Source: Hirsutella rhossiliensis (lineage: Eukaryota > Ascomycota > Sordariomycetes > Hypocreales > Ophiocordycipitaceae). Taken from it: DNA of 64,000 bases. The notes below the pieces were generated by a model. The model saw nothing but the letters and a program-made list of their open reading frames with translations, ran no database searches and was not told the DNA's origin. Positions 43,180 to 54,763 of this stretch are shown one piece after another; position 1 is the first letter of the stretch; each line of letters starts with the position of its first letter. The translations under genes and the position numbers were made by a program. The DNA lies in assembly GCF_020360975.1 (NCBI RefSeq), contig NW_025408676.1:2852001-2916000 (forward strand). The letters run 5' to 3'.

Positions 43180-43921
43180 GATATCAGAGTGCCCGCACAA
43201 GGAGGCGGGAGTCCAGCAGGCCGCGGCTTGGATGGTGCACTCCGTGTTGAAGTAAGAAGCAGCCAGTGGCGGCCGGTGGAATGCCGGAAGAGGGAATCTT
43301 GGGGTTGACGCTGGAAGAGAGGTGCGAAGGATTTGGTGTTTGTTGGAAACACGCCCAACCCTGACAGCTGTTCCGGCGCGTGCACGCCGATGGTGACGTG
43401 TTTTGGCGTTATGCCTCCTGTGGCGAGCGATGCAGCGACAGATTTGGACGGAGAACGGGGGAGAACATTGGGTTCGATGCGAGATAGACGAGTCGGGAGA
43501 CCTTTCGAGGCTCAGTACAGCGGCTGGAGGTGCTGACGGAGATGGAGGAGTTGGGTTGGGGAAGGGAGGTAGGGAGGTTGAAAGAGACGAAGCTGGGAGA
43601 CGGCGAAAAGAGCTCGAAAGGAAGCCGGCGCTTGCGCTTGTCAAACGTCACTGCCAGTGCCTGAGGTACCTGTCGGGTACCGGACTTGTGCAATGGCGGC
43701 GTACCTTCCTACCTACCTACCTACCTACCTAAGCTACACAAGCAGGTACCTAGGTACCTCAGTGCCCCATGCTGGTCCCGTCCCGCCTGCTGACTGATCA
43801 AGGAAAGAAGCGCTTTGGCTGGGACGGACGTGGCGTCAATTGGCGCATCGTCGAAAGCTCGAATTGAACATCTGTCACCGATCCCGAGAATAGCGGATTG
43901 CCCATTCCACACACTGCCAAA
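43180..43921. promoter_or_regulatory. Divergent promoter region of the acidic protein and coatomer delta
   Basis: No gene is seen in these 740 bp. The region 43661-43762 is a compact element with inverted ends and a CCTA tandem array, described separately. Confidence 0.5.
43661..43762. repeat. 102-bp element with 11-bp inverted termini (MITE-like) and CCTA array
   Basis: The left end CTGAGGTACCT (43661-43671) is the exact reverse complement of the right end AGGTACCTCAG (43752-43762). Between them are GGGTACCGG, about five copies of CCTA (43708-43731) and the perfect 16-bp palindrome AGGTACCTAGGTACCT (43744-43759). No coding capacity. It lies about 160 bp before the coatomer delta ATG. Whether it is mobile is not known; no flanking duplication is clear. 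Confidence 0.6.
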
Positions 43922-45692
43922 ATGGTGCGCAAATCCCCATGCTCGGTCTGGAGTAGGGATAAACTAACACGGCTCGCAGGTTGTTCTTGCGGCTTCCATC
44001 TGCACCCGCGGGGGCAAGGCTGTCCTCTCCAGGCAGTTCCGAGAGATGCCACGATCGCGGATAGAGGCTCTCCTCGCGTCCTTTCCCAAACTGGCCGACA
44101 GTGGCACCCAGCACACGACCGTCGAGCAAGACAATGTCCGATTCGTCTACCAGCCGCTTGACGAGCTCTACATGGTCCTCATCACCAACCGCCAGTCCAA
44201 CATTCTCCAGGACATCGACTCGCTCCACCTGTTCGCCCAAGTCGTCACCAGCGCATGCAAGACCCTCGACGAACGCGAGATTCTCAAGAATGCATACGAG
44301 CTTCTCAGCGCCTTTGACGAGTTGGTGACGCTGGGCTACCGCGAGAACCTTACCATGAGCCAGATCAAGGCATTCCTCGACATGGAGAGTCACGAGGAGC
44401 GTATTCAAGAAATCATTGCCAGGGTATGCATGGCACCCTTCCTGCGCCAGGCTTTGGAGGCAGGCACTTACTTGCGCCACAGAACAAAGAGCTCGAGGCC
44501 ACGGAAGAGCGGAAGCGGAAAGCAAAGCAACTCGAAATGCAGCGAAAGGAGTCGGCCCGTAGCGGTCGCGGAGCTCTCTCGAGGACGCCCGTCTACCCTT
44601 CATATCAGCCTCCCTCGCGGCCAAGTGCATCCGATGGTTACGACACGTATGAGGCTGAAAAGAACAAGACCTACAACAAGTAAGCGTTGTCGCCCGCACC
44701 ACCTGTGGACAGCTTCTAACGTGACTGTCAAGACCGTCGGCACCTAAAGGCAAAGGCATGCAGCTGGGCAAGAAATCCAAGACGACAGACATGTTTGAGA
44801 GAGTTCGCGGCGACATGGGTGGCGAGGTTGACAGCGCCCCCCTGGTGGCTCCCTCGCCGGCGGCGGCCGAACCTGCCGAACACCGTATTTCGTCGACGCT
44901 TGACCGCGATGCTATTCATGTCATCGTATCCGAAGCCATCAGCGCCAAGCTCACTCGAGAAGGCGCCGTCAACTCGCTGGCCATCAGCGGAGATCTCACA
45001 CTTCGCGTCTCCGACCCCAGTCTAACCAAGATCAAGCTGGCCCTCCAGGCTGTGCCTTCGCATGGCGCCCAGTTCCGCACACACCCCAACGTGGATCGCA
45101 GCCTGTTCAACACCTCCAAGATGATCCAAATGAGCAACGCGGCTCGTGGCTTTCCTGTCAACAATTCCGTGGGCGTTTTACGGTGGAGGGCTTCGCCCAA
45201 GGTTGATGACATGAGCGCGTGCCCGATAGCCTTCACTGTGTGGATCAACAAGGAGTCGGCCAAGTACAACGTTACGGTCGAGTACGAGCTGACTGGCGGG
45301 GATGCGTTGAAGGACGTCAGCGTTGTCATGCCCTATGCCGGCAGCGAGCCCGTTGTGTCCAGCTTCGACGCCGCGTACGAGGTGTCTGGCGATGTGATGG
45401 AGTGGAACATTGGATCCGTCGACACCGAGAACCCCAGTGGCTCCTTCGAGTTTGAGGCGGAGAGTGCCGACGAGAACGACTTCTTCCCTATGACGGTGCG
45501 GTTTGGCAAGACGACGCCCTTCATAGACGTCGATGTAAGCCAGCCCGCCTCGTCCCGCGCATGCTGCACACCGTGTTGTTGCGCTGCTAACCATTTTTCC
45601 AGGTGACGGCGGTGTCTCTGCTGGAGGAGAATGAGGAGGTTACATTCTCCAAGGAGATCAAGTGCCATGCGGACAGCTTCGTCATTGAGTGA
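43922..45692 (+). CDS. RET2: Coatomer (COPI) subunit delta
   Basis: Five exons (43922-43924, 43980-44423, 44483-44679, 44733-45534, 45603-45692) give 511 residues, the same size as human delta-COP. The ATG is alone in the first exon, followed by a 55-bp intron with an AACTAAC branch site. The N-terminal longin domain is MVVLAASICTRGGKAVLSRQ through YRENLTMSQIKAFLDMES. A basic linker NKELEATEERKRKAKQLE and a Ser/Pro-rich stretch follow. The C-terminal mu-homology domain starts near LTREGAVNSLAISGDLTLRV and ends KEIKCHADSFVIE. Delta-COP forms the F subcomplex with beta, gamma and zeta and coats Golgi-to-ER vesicles; its mu-homology domain binds W-containing motifs and Dsl1. The APC4 gene starts 370 bp downstream on the same strand. 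Confidence 0.96.
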
Positions 45693-46063
45693 GCAAAGGC
45701 GGATTTCAGGGGGTGAGACGTGGAGAAGGCCCATGTTGGCAACGTAGAGAGTGCAGAACAGGCGAGTGCAGTAGCGATGCGGTATATTAGGGTCGGTTCG
45801 GGCAATCTGTCTAGAGACAGGTTGTATTTCACGCACTTGTGTTATCCTCGAGTGACGGGCAGATTAAGCCGTTTGAAGCAAGTTCGTCGTGTTGCCAGTG
45901 AGGTTTTGCACAGTACGAAGCCGGGCGCGCAGCGCACAGTACGACTACATTTCAAAGCACCACTTTTCGTTCACCTTCCACCAAACAAGCTTAACATCGA
46001 CGAACAGCGACACAGGCCAGGGGCCATGATTTGAGCGCCAGCCCGCGCTCAACAGGCGCAGCC
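45693..46063. other. Short intergenic region between coatomer delta and APC4
   Basis: Co-directional neighbours leave 370 bp for a terminator and a promoter. Nothing distinctive was seen. Confidence 0.5.
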
Positions 46064-48770
46064 ATGGACCAGGCGAAGCAGCTCTCACTTTTCAGCGACA
46101 ACGAATTCGAGTCCAGAGCCCCTCATGGCTTCCCAGTGGGCTGTCCCACGCTCGACGTGGCCACGACCTGGGACAGCGGCAGCAAGAACCTCTTCATCTA
46201 TAGGCCCCCTGGCCAGGTCGTGTCCAAGATCCATCAAATTTCTGCTCCCGGGGAGGCAGCCCCAGAGGCTGTCGCGGTGACCTGGAAACCTGACGGTTCG
46301 TTGGGCCACAGAGGCCGATGCACGGGCTGTGGTTGCTGATATGACGGTTGCGTCCAGGGCAGTTCCTGGCTGTGGGCTGGAGCGATGGCGTCGTACGGCT
46401 CATGGGACTGGAGAACAACAAGGCTGCTCACCATATCCCGGTCTGTGAGAAGTCGGAGACGAGCATCACACACATTGGCTGGGCCAGCAGCACAATCTCA
46501 AACAAGACACCCAAGTCAACCTCTGGCCGACTCGCAGACAGCATACCCGAGGACTGGGCTCACCAAGGAGACCAGCTCCCCGCCAACCTTCCCCTACAGC
46601 TCAAATTTCTGGAGGTCGACACTGCGCTGCCCAAGATCAGCCCCTTGCCCGCCAGCAGCGCGGGCGCAGAGTAAGCCACTCCACGCAGGTAGGGGAAAAA
46701 ATACGCTGACCGCGGGCCTGGGGGCCCAGCGAGGATGCCACCGTCTTCACTTTGCGGACCGGCATCGAGTTCCTGTTTCAGCCGCCAAAGCCAGATGAAT
46801 ACGACAAGGTCAACGTCATGGTTGTTGGCACCAGCGACGGCAAGCTGCAGCTAAGCATACACGACTCCTTCATCATCGGGGCATTTCAGTGCCCGGCGGT
46901 GAGCCCTTCAACGACTTGCCAGATGATCCGCCATGCGTCCCACCCAAACGTGTCGACACACGCGCTGGTGCTGGCGGACAAGGCCACCGAGCCCGAAGAG
47001 CTTCACCTTCTCCCTATGGACCTGCCGTTCATCTCATCCTCGCCAATCAACCTGTCTCTGCTGGCGTCCAAGTTGACCACGCTACAGAAGCTCTTGCGTT
47101 ATCTCAAGCAGACGCAGCTGCACATGCTGGTCGAGTGGAAGAACGCCAGAGAACTGCCGAGTCGCTTCCTGCGAAGCGTCGAGGGCGACCTCGAGGAGAT
47201 GCAGAGCGGGCCGCGCGGCATCGTTCCGGCATTATACCACACGGTCGTGACGGGCCATGCCTACGGCCCTGTCCGCGAATGGCTTGTCGACAGCCTTGCA
47301 GAACGGGTCAGTTGCGGCCTGGCTGCTGCTCTGCCGCTACCGGCACGTCGGGCTGACATGCTGGCCCACTAGGGACATAAGCGCTGGGACAAGGCCGTCG
47401 TGTCGGGCCTCGAGAACATACGCAGCCTCGTCCACGAAAACTTCCTCCCGGCGCTCGAGCGTTGCGCCATCATCCTCGGCCGGCTGCGCGGCCTGGCTCA
47501 ATTCCACGACGATCGCGACGACATTGGCTTCTCCGTCATGCAGATCGGCAGAGTCCTGGACATCATCGGCTGCCTGACCCTCGTCGGCCACAGGATCCTC
47601 ACCCAGGTCATGGAGGAGCTCGACCACTTTTCCGCGTTTTCCGTCTGGCTCCGCTTCCAGATTGATCGCCTGGCCACGAGCGCCGGCGAGGAGCTCGGCG
47701 AGAAGGAGGCGACCATGGACAACTCCAAGGTGCTCACGTATATTGAAAAGTACCTCACCGGTAGCCCGCTCGGCGTGTTCTTCGACGACATCTCGCGCGA
47801 GAACTGCTCCGCCGACTGGGACCACTGCGAGGATGGGCCGAGCCTGCTGCAGATGCTGGACCGGCAGCTCCAGCGACGCGAGGAGGGTCAGCTCAGCATG
47901 AAGGCCCTACCGCAAGTCGACTTTCTCGTCAATTACATGACGAGCTGGTGCAGCCGCATCTTCAGGGGCATTGCCGAGTCCAAGAAAAGGAGTGTCAGGT
48001 TCGGCAAGTCCGTGCGGCTGTCGATCGGACGCCCAATCAGCAACATGGACGTCAAGGTCTGCGAAGCCGAAAAGGTATGTCTTTGGCTCTGCGGCGGCAC
48101 AGCAAGCGCGTAGTCTGATCTTTGGGGCCACAGGGCGGCATTATATACACAGCGCTCGCCAGCAAGGGCGACGACGCCAAAGGTAAGGTCCCTGTCCTGG
48201 CCGTGCTTTGTCTGGCATGCGGGAAATTTAACACATGCGGGCAAAGTACACATTCTTCGCGCCAGAATCGACATTGTTAATGGCATTAGTGCCAACCAGC
48301 CTGCTACGAGATGTTGCGTCGACCTCGGTGACCGCCAACTCGTCGACTTTAAATTTCTCAACGACAAGAACCTCGTCGTCCTCTGCAACCAGCCAGGTAG
48401 CCTTCCTCCCTCCCTCTCGCCTTCTTGGCTTGCGTCTTCCATCTTCATCATCATCCATAGCTTCCATAGCTGCCTTAAGACACGGCTAACCCTTGTCCCA
48501 GATCACGTACCGGTTGTCATCTCAATCCCGGTTCAGTCGAATGACCTTCTCTACGCTCCCCTCAGTGTAGACAGACCAGACGACATTGGCAGCGTTTCGA
48601 CGCATGGCTTCGCCAAGTATCGTCTTCCCGTGCAGCAGACGGCACGACCAGTGAGGATGGAGGTGCATGACAGGAGCGATGTGCGGGGGGAAATCCCAGA
48701 AAGAATCTGCCTTCTCGGCAGCAACCGCACAACATGGCAGACATTCTCCATGCCGCATCATAACCACTAA
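46064..48770 (+). CDS. APC4: Anaphase-promoting complex subunit 4
   Basis: Seven exons (46064-46295, 46358-46670, 46730-47306, 47373-48074, 48134-48182, 48247-48396, 48502-48770) join to 763 residues. Introns are 62, 59, 66, 59, 64 and 105 bp. Apc4 is a scaffold of the APC/C ubiquitin ligase that drives mitotic exit. The N-terminus has degenerate WD40 blades (SKNLFIYRPPGQVVSKI, GQFLAVGWSDGVVRLMGLEN, MVVGTSDGKLQLSIHDSF). The middle is the long helical Apc4 domain (SLLASKLTTLQKLLRYLKQT, IGFSVMQIGRVLDIIGCL, LVNYMTSWCSRIFRGIAESK). The C-terminal part returns to beta-propeller-like sequence (LVDFKFLNDKNLVVLCNQ). The assignment rests on this architecture and on the Apc4-type GLENIRSLVHENFLPALERC region. 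The 3' end faces that of GTR2, 163 bp away. The start is the first ATG in a favourable context. Confidence 0.9.
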
Positions 48771-48933
48771 TCGTCACTCACCGTCCAGCGAGTAGATACA
48801 GTCCATAGATGTATGCTTGGCCCGGACCATCAAGGCCCCTCTAATTTTGGATTTGTACCAGTCAACTTGTCACGTCGACAGAGTTGACAGAGACGGCAAT
48901 GCATCCACCGGTATTGCACTTCGCCCATGTCCC

Positions 48934-50249
48934 TCACTTCCTCGGCTTGGTAATGTCAAAGAATTCTGTTAGCCCCTCCACGACGGCCTCGACATTCATG
49001 TTAACCAAGGGCATCCGGTCGTACGAGTCGTCCTTCATGATGGCCACGAGGGCTAGATATCGGTCGACTTCGCGCAGCATGATGGGCTTGTTGCTGTCGT
49101 GCAACACGAGGCAGCTCTCAGCGGTTGAGCAGCCAATCTGGTCCTCGAGCTTCGCGTTCCAAGGCTCGGCCTCGAGCTTCTTGCGGCACTTGTCGCTGCG
49201 CTGCCAGGTGCCGTAGACCTCGGTGATGTCAATGATGACGTCAATGTAGTCGCTGCAAATCTCGTAGCTCGCCATGTCGGCGGTGGCACTGTCCGTTGCA
49301 ATGTAAATCTTGGACAGCACATCGAATAGATAGGCCTTTTCGAAGCGGCAGGTGCGACACAGGTTGGTGAGCATGGACTCGAGGGTGCCGAGGCGGGGGA
49401 TGAGTTTCTGGATGACGCGGCTAAAGGCCTCGAAGATGGAGTGGTTGTAGATGGATGTGAGGTGAAAGGTGACGGGGGCATTCTCGAAGCCGTTGTCGGA
49501 GAGCTCGTCCTGGATGCGAATGGTGATGTCGCGCTGAATGTCGAGCTTGTAGTCGTCCGAGAGGCCGTCGACCTTGTGGATGAAGACTTCGATGTTGATG
49601 TTGGGGTAGTGGCCCTGCAGGGCCAAAATGGTCGAGTTGAGGCGAGCGACGGCTTCGAGATAGTCGTCCTGGGCGTCGATGACCCAGATGAGGGCGCCTA
49701 TCTCGCCGAAGATGGCGTCCATGTCAAAGTTTGGGTTTTCGAATACGTCTATTTGGCCGGGGAAGTCCCATACTTGGAAGTCCATGAAAGACCTAGAGGG
49801 ACATCAGTGAGATGCTCAGGCCGGCGACGCGAGAGCTTTGGCCGGGGGAACCGACGCCATGGAGTCCTTTTGTATCCGCGCCGTGGACTCGAGAAAGAGG
49901 GTCTCATTCGGGGGAAGTTTGTGGAAGACGACGCTTGAGATGGACGATTTGCCGCTTCTGTGGATGCCGGGGGAGGTCAGCCCGGCTCTAGAATCGAGCT
50001 TGCGTGGAGAACGCACCGTCTCTGGCCCATGAGAAGCAGGCGCGGCTTTCCCTTGGCCGGCTGGGAAACCGCCGCGTCGGCGGGCTTGGGCGCATCCTTT
50101 GCGGGCGGTCGGGCGCCGGTCTGCTCATGAATGCGACGAAGATTTAGCGCTGCCGGACTGACGATGCCAGGGTGAGAGTGGGAGCCGAAGTTGGTATCGT
50201 TGCTCAGCGATGCAAGCAACCTGCCGCGACGATGAGGGTTGAGCGACAT
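48934..50249 (-). CDS. GTR2: Rag-type small GTPase Gtr2 (RagC/D)
   Basis: Three exons (50249-50017, 49957-49856, 49792-48934) with introns of 59 and 63 bp give 397 residues. The P-loop GQRRSGKSS (residues 75-83) is rebuilt across the first intron; switch II is VWDFPGQ (about 119-125); the base-recognition motif is the Rag-type HKVDGLSDD. The C-terminal roadblock-like Rag domain extends to PRK. Gtr2 pairs with Gtr1 on the vacuole within the EGO/Ragulator system and signals amino-acid state to TORC1. About 70 residues of Ser/Pro/Ala/His-rich sequence precede the GTPase domain and are probably disordered. A GT/CA-rich tract lies about 315 bp upstream of the ATG. Confidence 0.95.
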
Positions 50250-50563
50250 GACGGGGAGATGAAAAGAGCAGGTGGATGGGTATGTGGATGGGGTGTATAT
50301 GAGCGGGAGAGCAAGAGGGACGGGTCCAGACAAGACGGTAGGTCCTTGTATGGCAGAATGCAGAGTGAGGACGATGCTGAGGGCGCGGCTGCCCGGCCAC
50401 TTGGAGTGTATGATGCTTTACAGCTCTATTTGCCCAACTTGGGTCCAGCTTGGTTCGTCTCTCGACTTCTCGATGCCGCCTATTTCGTGTGCTTTTGCGT
50501 CCTGAACCCTCCTCCCACCTACACGACCTACACGGACGCTTGAGGTGTGCCGTGCCTGTGCCC

Positions 50564-50696
50564 GCGTGTATGTGTGTGCATGTGTGTGTATATGTGTGTG
50601 TGGGTGTATGCGTGACTGTGTATACATATGTATGTGTGTATGTGTATGTGTATAGCCATCTCTCACACGCACATGCGCGCGCGCACATACACACAC
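50564..50696. repeat. TG-rich then CA-rich alternating tract
   Basis: From 50564 to about 50653 the plus strand is an imperfect TG/TA repeat; from 50663 to 50696 it becomes CA/CG, including CGCGCGCGC at about 50676-50684. The two arms are roughly complementary, so the tract could form a hairpin or cruciform as well as Z-DNA. It lies about 315-450 bp upstream of GTR2. Confidence 0.9.
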
Positions 50697-53213
50697 CTGG
50701 GGAGAGGCAGAGGAAAAGAGAAAAGGTCCGCCACCATCTCACAAAAAAGCAGGTGGCGGGCTCCAGGGGCGTGTTGGCCTTTGTCTTTTTCTCTCTCCCC
50801 ACGCTGTGCAGCTCATGGCCCGAGCATCCCACAGTCGAGTGGCAAAGGAAGGGAGGCCGTGGCCTGGCCGGCACCAGAGTATGCTGTGTGACGCAGACAG
50901 CGCATGGCACAGTATCTTTCCTCGACGGGCTCGGATTACACATGTTGGCACAGAGGGGACCGAATTGATGCCCGCCGCTGGGCTGTCGTACAACAGCAAA
51001 TGTCCAACTGGCAGCTCACTCGAGCTGTTGGTTTGCGGAAGGGCGACAAGGCAGAGATGGAGGCACGTGGCCAACATGGGAAAGGGAAAGGATGCCAGTC
51101 ATACGAGCTGATGCTCTCTCACTCACCTCCATCCTTGCTGGCCACAGGTGCCGTTACTGAAGCTCCCTCGTTAGACGAGACGAGAGGACCAACACTCGGC
51201 TCGAATTGTTATCTTTTGGAGGGGCTTCACGGGAGGCTTTCTGCCTTTCTCCTCTGTAGTTTTAAAATGACCAAATATAACAAGAGAGCGAAAGACAGAG
51301 AGGACAAGGGCCCGAGCTCGTCCTGGGACTCGATGGCTGAAGTGCAAGGTCCCTTTTGCGGCCGAGACGCGATGGATTGATTGCCGAGTCGGTCCAGGAG
51401 AGCGAGGAGAACAAAGCGGTGAGGAGGTTGGATGCTGGGGGGGCGGCCCGGAGACGACGGGTTGCGGCAGCCGAGATTCCTTTTCGGCGTCTAGAAGGCG
51501 GAGGAGAGACGTTGCGGTGCTGCTTTTTGGCTGAAGCGAAGGGATGACGATGCTGGATGCCAGGGCACGGTCTGGCCAGGCCCACTGTTTCTGTGCTCCG
51601 CGCCCTGCTGATTGGGCTGGGCTGTCAACTGACAGGACAAGCGTACGGAGATCAGGGCCTGACGACGTCACATGACAAGACCGTCTCAGGCTGTGCACTG
51701 GCACTGTATGCGAGGCCAGGCATTCTTCACCCACTTTGTGCAAGTCTCGGCGCATGCACGACGGATGTAAGCGATGATAATGCGTCGACTATTGCAAGCA
51801 GTGGTCAAATCTATGCAAGAGTACGGATAGAAGGGGAGAGTCAATTGACGATACAGGTCGACACGGAAACAGGTTCAAGCACCATCTGAACGACCGTGAA
51901 CATTGCCTGGCGCGCACAGTGCAAGGTACGTTGCACACGGTACGCACGACATATCCCACGTGACTCACCACGTGCTGATCCCAGGCCTTGCGTATCTCCA
52001 CTCTAGTTTCCTTTTGTTCCCAAACCAAAAGCTCAACCCCGTCAACCCGTCCGGAACCGAGTCACACAACCGCAACCCGGTGCCCGACGCCTCCCTTTCG
52101 CCATTGGAGGAGCGGCAAGGCGGGTGGCTGCAATTACCCCGTGCGCCGCCTGCAGCACCGAAAACTTTCGGCTCCACGGGGCCATCCCTGTTCACGGATT
52201 ACAGATTATTCCCCGCCTCCTGGCCCGAAGCAGGTCGTGGCCATTTCGCCCGTGTGCCTAGAGGCCTAGAGGAGAGGAAGCCTCTGTTGCTGGATGGCCC
52301 TCTTTGATGGGAACTGTTGCTCACTCTCGCCTAGTCCTTGATCGAGTGCTGCAGAAGGGAGGAAAATATCACGGCTCCAACCACGTGATGTCCGAATCAC
52401 CACCGGCAGTCCTGAAAGAAGGATCCCTCATGCCCGCCTGCCTGGGGGGCAGCGACTCTCGCCGAACCCAGGCGGGGGGGACTCGGAATGCCGGCTTCAA
52501 TATCATGTCGCAGCCGACACGGGCAACGACTGCGACGCTGCCACTCCGTGAACACTGTGCAATGCATACCTCACCTGTGGACGCATGCACGTGCCTTGTC
52601 TGCAAGAGCGGCACCATCCTAGCTCGGTTACATGCACTTTCACCCGTACGCGCAGCGTGTTTCTGCCGATGAATCAACAGGGGTCTGGTCAAGCTGGAGG
52701 AGAGTCCTTGTCCTCTGGCCGGGAGCCCATGCATCCCGACAAACGGCCTCCGCATGTCCAGTCATGTAAGTCAACGTACGAAGTGCATACATACGCAGTG
52801 CTCTGTGCGGAAGGCCTGGAGGGCATCTCCTCGACAAGAGCAAGCTATGGGCAAATAAAATGCCATCAGGTACGGGGTGGCGCTGGGTCAGAGAGAACCA
52901 GAAAGCGCCACGCCGCCCACAGGCAGACTGCTGGCCATGCCACAACATCGGATTTTACATTTCGTACCGCAGTCCGCCGTCAAGGTTGTACTTGCGTCAC
53001 AACCGGCGGAGAGAGGCCCAGGACCGCCGAGGGTGCTTCCGAGACTCGGCTCGAAATTTCCTATCCGCCGAACCGGCACTTCTTTCTCCCAGGTCACCTC
53101 TTCATGCGCGACACAAAAGCATTGACAACCGTGACTTTTGGCCGGCTCCTAGTCAACAAGTCTGGCGACGATCCAGGAAATGTTTCACCCTCACGTCTGC
53201 GGCAAACACGCGG

Positions 53214-53597
53214 TCACCCACAGCTCTTGTCCCGATACTCTGGCGATTCATTCCCAAGCTCTCCTAGCTGCACTATCGAGCGCCATCCAAGACGCCGATA
53301 GGTGTGAACGGAGTACTCTGGTGTCTCATCCCTCGAAATAATGAAAGTCAAGATACAGACTGCAGCAGCCACAGCGAGGAGCGATCCGATCCCCATTGGC
53401 CATAGTACGAGCCGAGGCACAGATAGACTGTCAAGCCACCCGTTGCCGATGCCTGCGACTGCCACCTCGGGTTTACATCTTGTCGAGACGCCAAGTCGGC
53501 TTCCCCAGGAATGGCTCCCCCTGCCGAATCCGCTGCCAGAGTGCCGGCGTTTCTGCTGAGCCCTAAGTCCCAGGACGCCGGGATGGGTGAGCGCCAT
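53214..53597 (-). CDS. Possible small membrane protein, weakly supported
   Basis: An ATG at 53597 opens 127 codons. The only protein-like feature is a hydrophobic segment of about 20 residues, WPMGIGSLLAVAAAVCILTF, followed by IISRDETPEYSVHTY; the first 60 residues are Gly/Ser/Arg-rich. No family is recognised, and the frame overlaps other long frames, so it may be chance or the remnant of a longer spliced gene. Recorded because it is the best candidate in this gene-poor region. Confidence 0.2.
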   Translation of the reverse strand: MALTHPGVLGLRAQQKRRHSGSGFGRGSHSWGSRLGVSTRCKPEVAVAGIGNGWLDSLSVPRLVLWPMGIGSLLAVAAAVCILTFIISRDETPEYSVHTYRRLGWRSIVQLGELGNESPEYRDKSCG

Positions 53598-54070
53598 AAT
53601 ACAACATGATGGACGAGGTTCTTCGGGGCCGCATAACGCTTTTCCTGCGCCCCGGCCATCTCACTGCCTGGCCAGAATCGGCAATTGCAATTTGGGCATG
53701 TCTGGCCGCGACACACACACTTGGGCGCTCGACGACTCGGTGCTGTCACCTGCCTACCATGAACACGCTTCTTTTGCGCCTTGGTACGGAGTGCTGTGCA
53801 TATAACAGCTCCCCACCCGCCTGCATACCTACCTAGCCTACTTTGCCTCACCCCCTCCATCGTCGCAGACATCAACTCTTGTCTCGACTCCCCGTCCAGA
53901 CGACGCGATGGGCGTCTTCTCCCATTCACCGCGCCTGATGGCCAGGCGGCGGCCGAGGCCGGACCCCGCGCCCGAGACAATGCACTGCGGGAGCGCGCCC
54001 ACCACCCCGCAACAGCCGTTGCACCGCCAGTTTGTAAGTCGCCGTGTCCGCCGCCCACAGGACCCAGCTG

Positions 54071-54763
54071 ATGGAAGAAATGCGCCAGCACCTCTTTTCC
54101 CTGCTTCCCCCGGAACTGCGCCTCAGAATATGGAATCTCAACCTCCCGTCTTGTCGCCTTGTTCCTCTGCACTGCGACACCGCCTCCCCGTCATTGTATG
54201 AAAACTCGGCGCCTTCTTCGCATTGCGCCACGGGCTGCACTTCCAACGCCCCGGTCCCTGTCAATCTTCACGTCTGCGCCGAGTCGCGCGCCGAGGCCTT
54301 TAAGAGCTACAGCCGCGCCTTCGGCTTTGCGCGCGGGCCCGGCCACGTCATCTTCAACCCGGACAGCGACATCCTTTTGTTCGGCCCGCGCAAGGGCTAC
54401 ATGGCTGCCGGTTCGCAATTCCATACTTGCATGTCCATGTGCGATCAGGCAGAGCTCGCGCGTGTGCGCCGGGTTGCTATTAGCGATGGCATCTTCTGGA
54501 TCGACGGCACCTACAGGTCAATGACGGCCGCGAGCCCGACCGTCGAGGTCATCAAGCAGCTTGCGGCGCGGATGCACTCTCTGGAGCGCATCATCTTTGT
54601 CCCTCGAGAGGAGGACGAGACCGGCGACTTGGCCGTGGCCATGGAGCGCATGGCTCGTCAGATTCAGATGGCCCTAGCCACCGTCTGCCAACAGGTCCCT
54701 CTCTGGAGGCCGCCCCCATGGGACATCGTCTCGACGAGCTCGCTGTCGACAATGGGCGATTGA
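54071..54763 (+). CDS. 2EXR-domain fungal protein
   Basis: A single exon of 230 residues begins MEEMRQHLFSLLPPELRLRI. The N-terminal motif LPPELRLRIWNLNLP, then VNLHVCAESRAEAFKSYSRA and the end of the domain VIFNPDSDILLFGP, match the 2EXR family, a large group in filamentous ascomycetes with F-box-like starts but no established biochemical role. The rest contains MHSLERIIFVPREEDE and ends in WRPPPWDIVSTSS. The frame has a stop at 54035, so the ATG at 54071 is the first. A frame starting at 53908 leads to a GTAAGT at 54034, but the only close acceptor would make a 27-bp intron and the wrong phase. The true N-terminus may therefore include an upstream exon. Confidence 0.78.
   Translation: MEEMRQHLFSLLPPELRLRIWNLNLPSCRLVPLHCDTASPSLYENSAPSSHCATGCTSNAPVPVNLHVCAESRAEAFKSYSRAFGFARGPGHVIFNPDSDILLFGPRKGYMAAGSQFHTCMSMCDQAELARVRRVAISDGIFWIDGTYRSMTAASPTVEVIKQLAARMHSLERIIFVPREEDETGDLAVAMERMARQIQMALATVCQQVPLWRPPPWDIVSTSSLSTMGD

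Larger units (their letters stand above)
50250..54070. other. 3.8-kb gene-poor divergent region between GTR2 and the 2EXR gene
   Basis: This is the longest stretch without a supported gene. Features seen: the TG/CA tract at 50564-50696; pyrimidine/purine tracts around 51380-51540; a TACTCCGTA-like copy near 53309; and on the minus strand a frame at 53214-53597 with one hydrophobic segment (see that entry). Other frames (52585-53301 plus strand, 53348-54172 minus strand) are long but without domains and overlap one another. No transposase, reverse transcriptase or tRNA was recognised. Confidence 0.55.

Noticed and set aside
52585..53301. Plus-strand open frame of 238 codons
   Set aside because: No domain, no signal sequence, erratic composition and no conserved block. 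Treated as chance.
53908..54070. Upstream exon for the 2EXR gene with GTAAGT at 54034
   Set aside because: The nearest acceptor would make a 27-bp intron and does not restore the domain's frame.
53348..54172. Minus-strand open frame of 274 codons overlapping the 2EXR gene
   Set aside because: Arg/Gly/Ala-rich shadow sequence without motifs; it overlaps the well-supported 2EXR coding region on the other strand.
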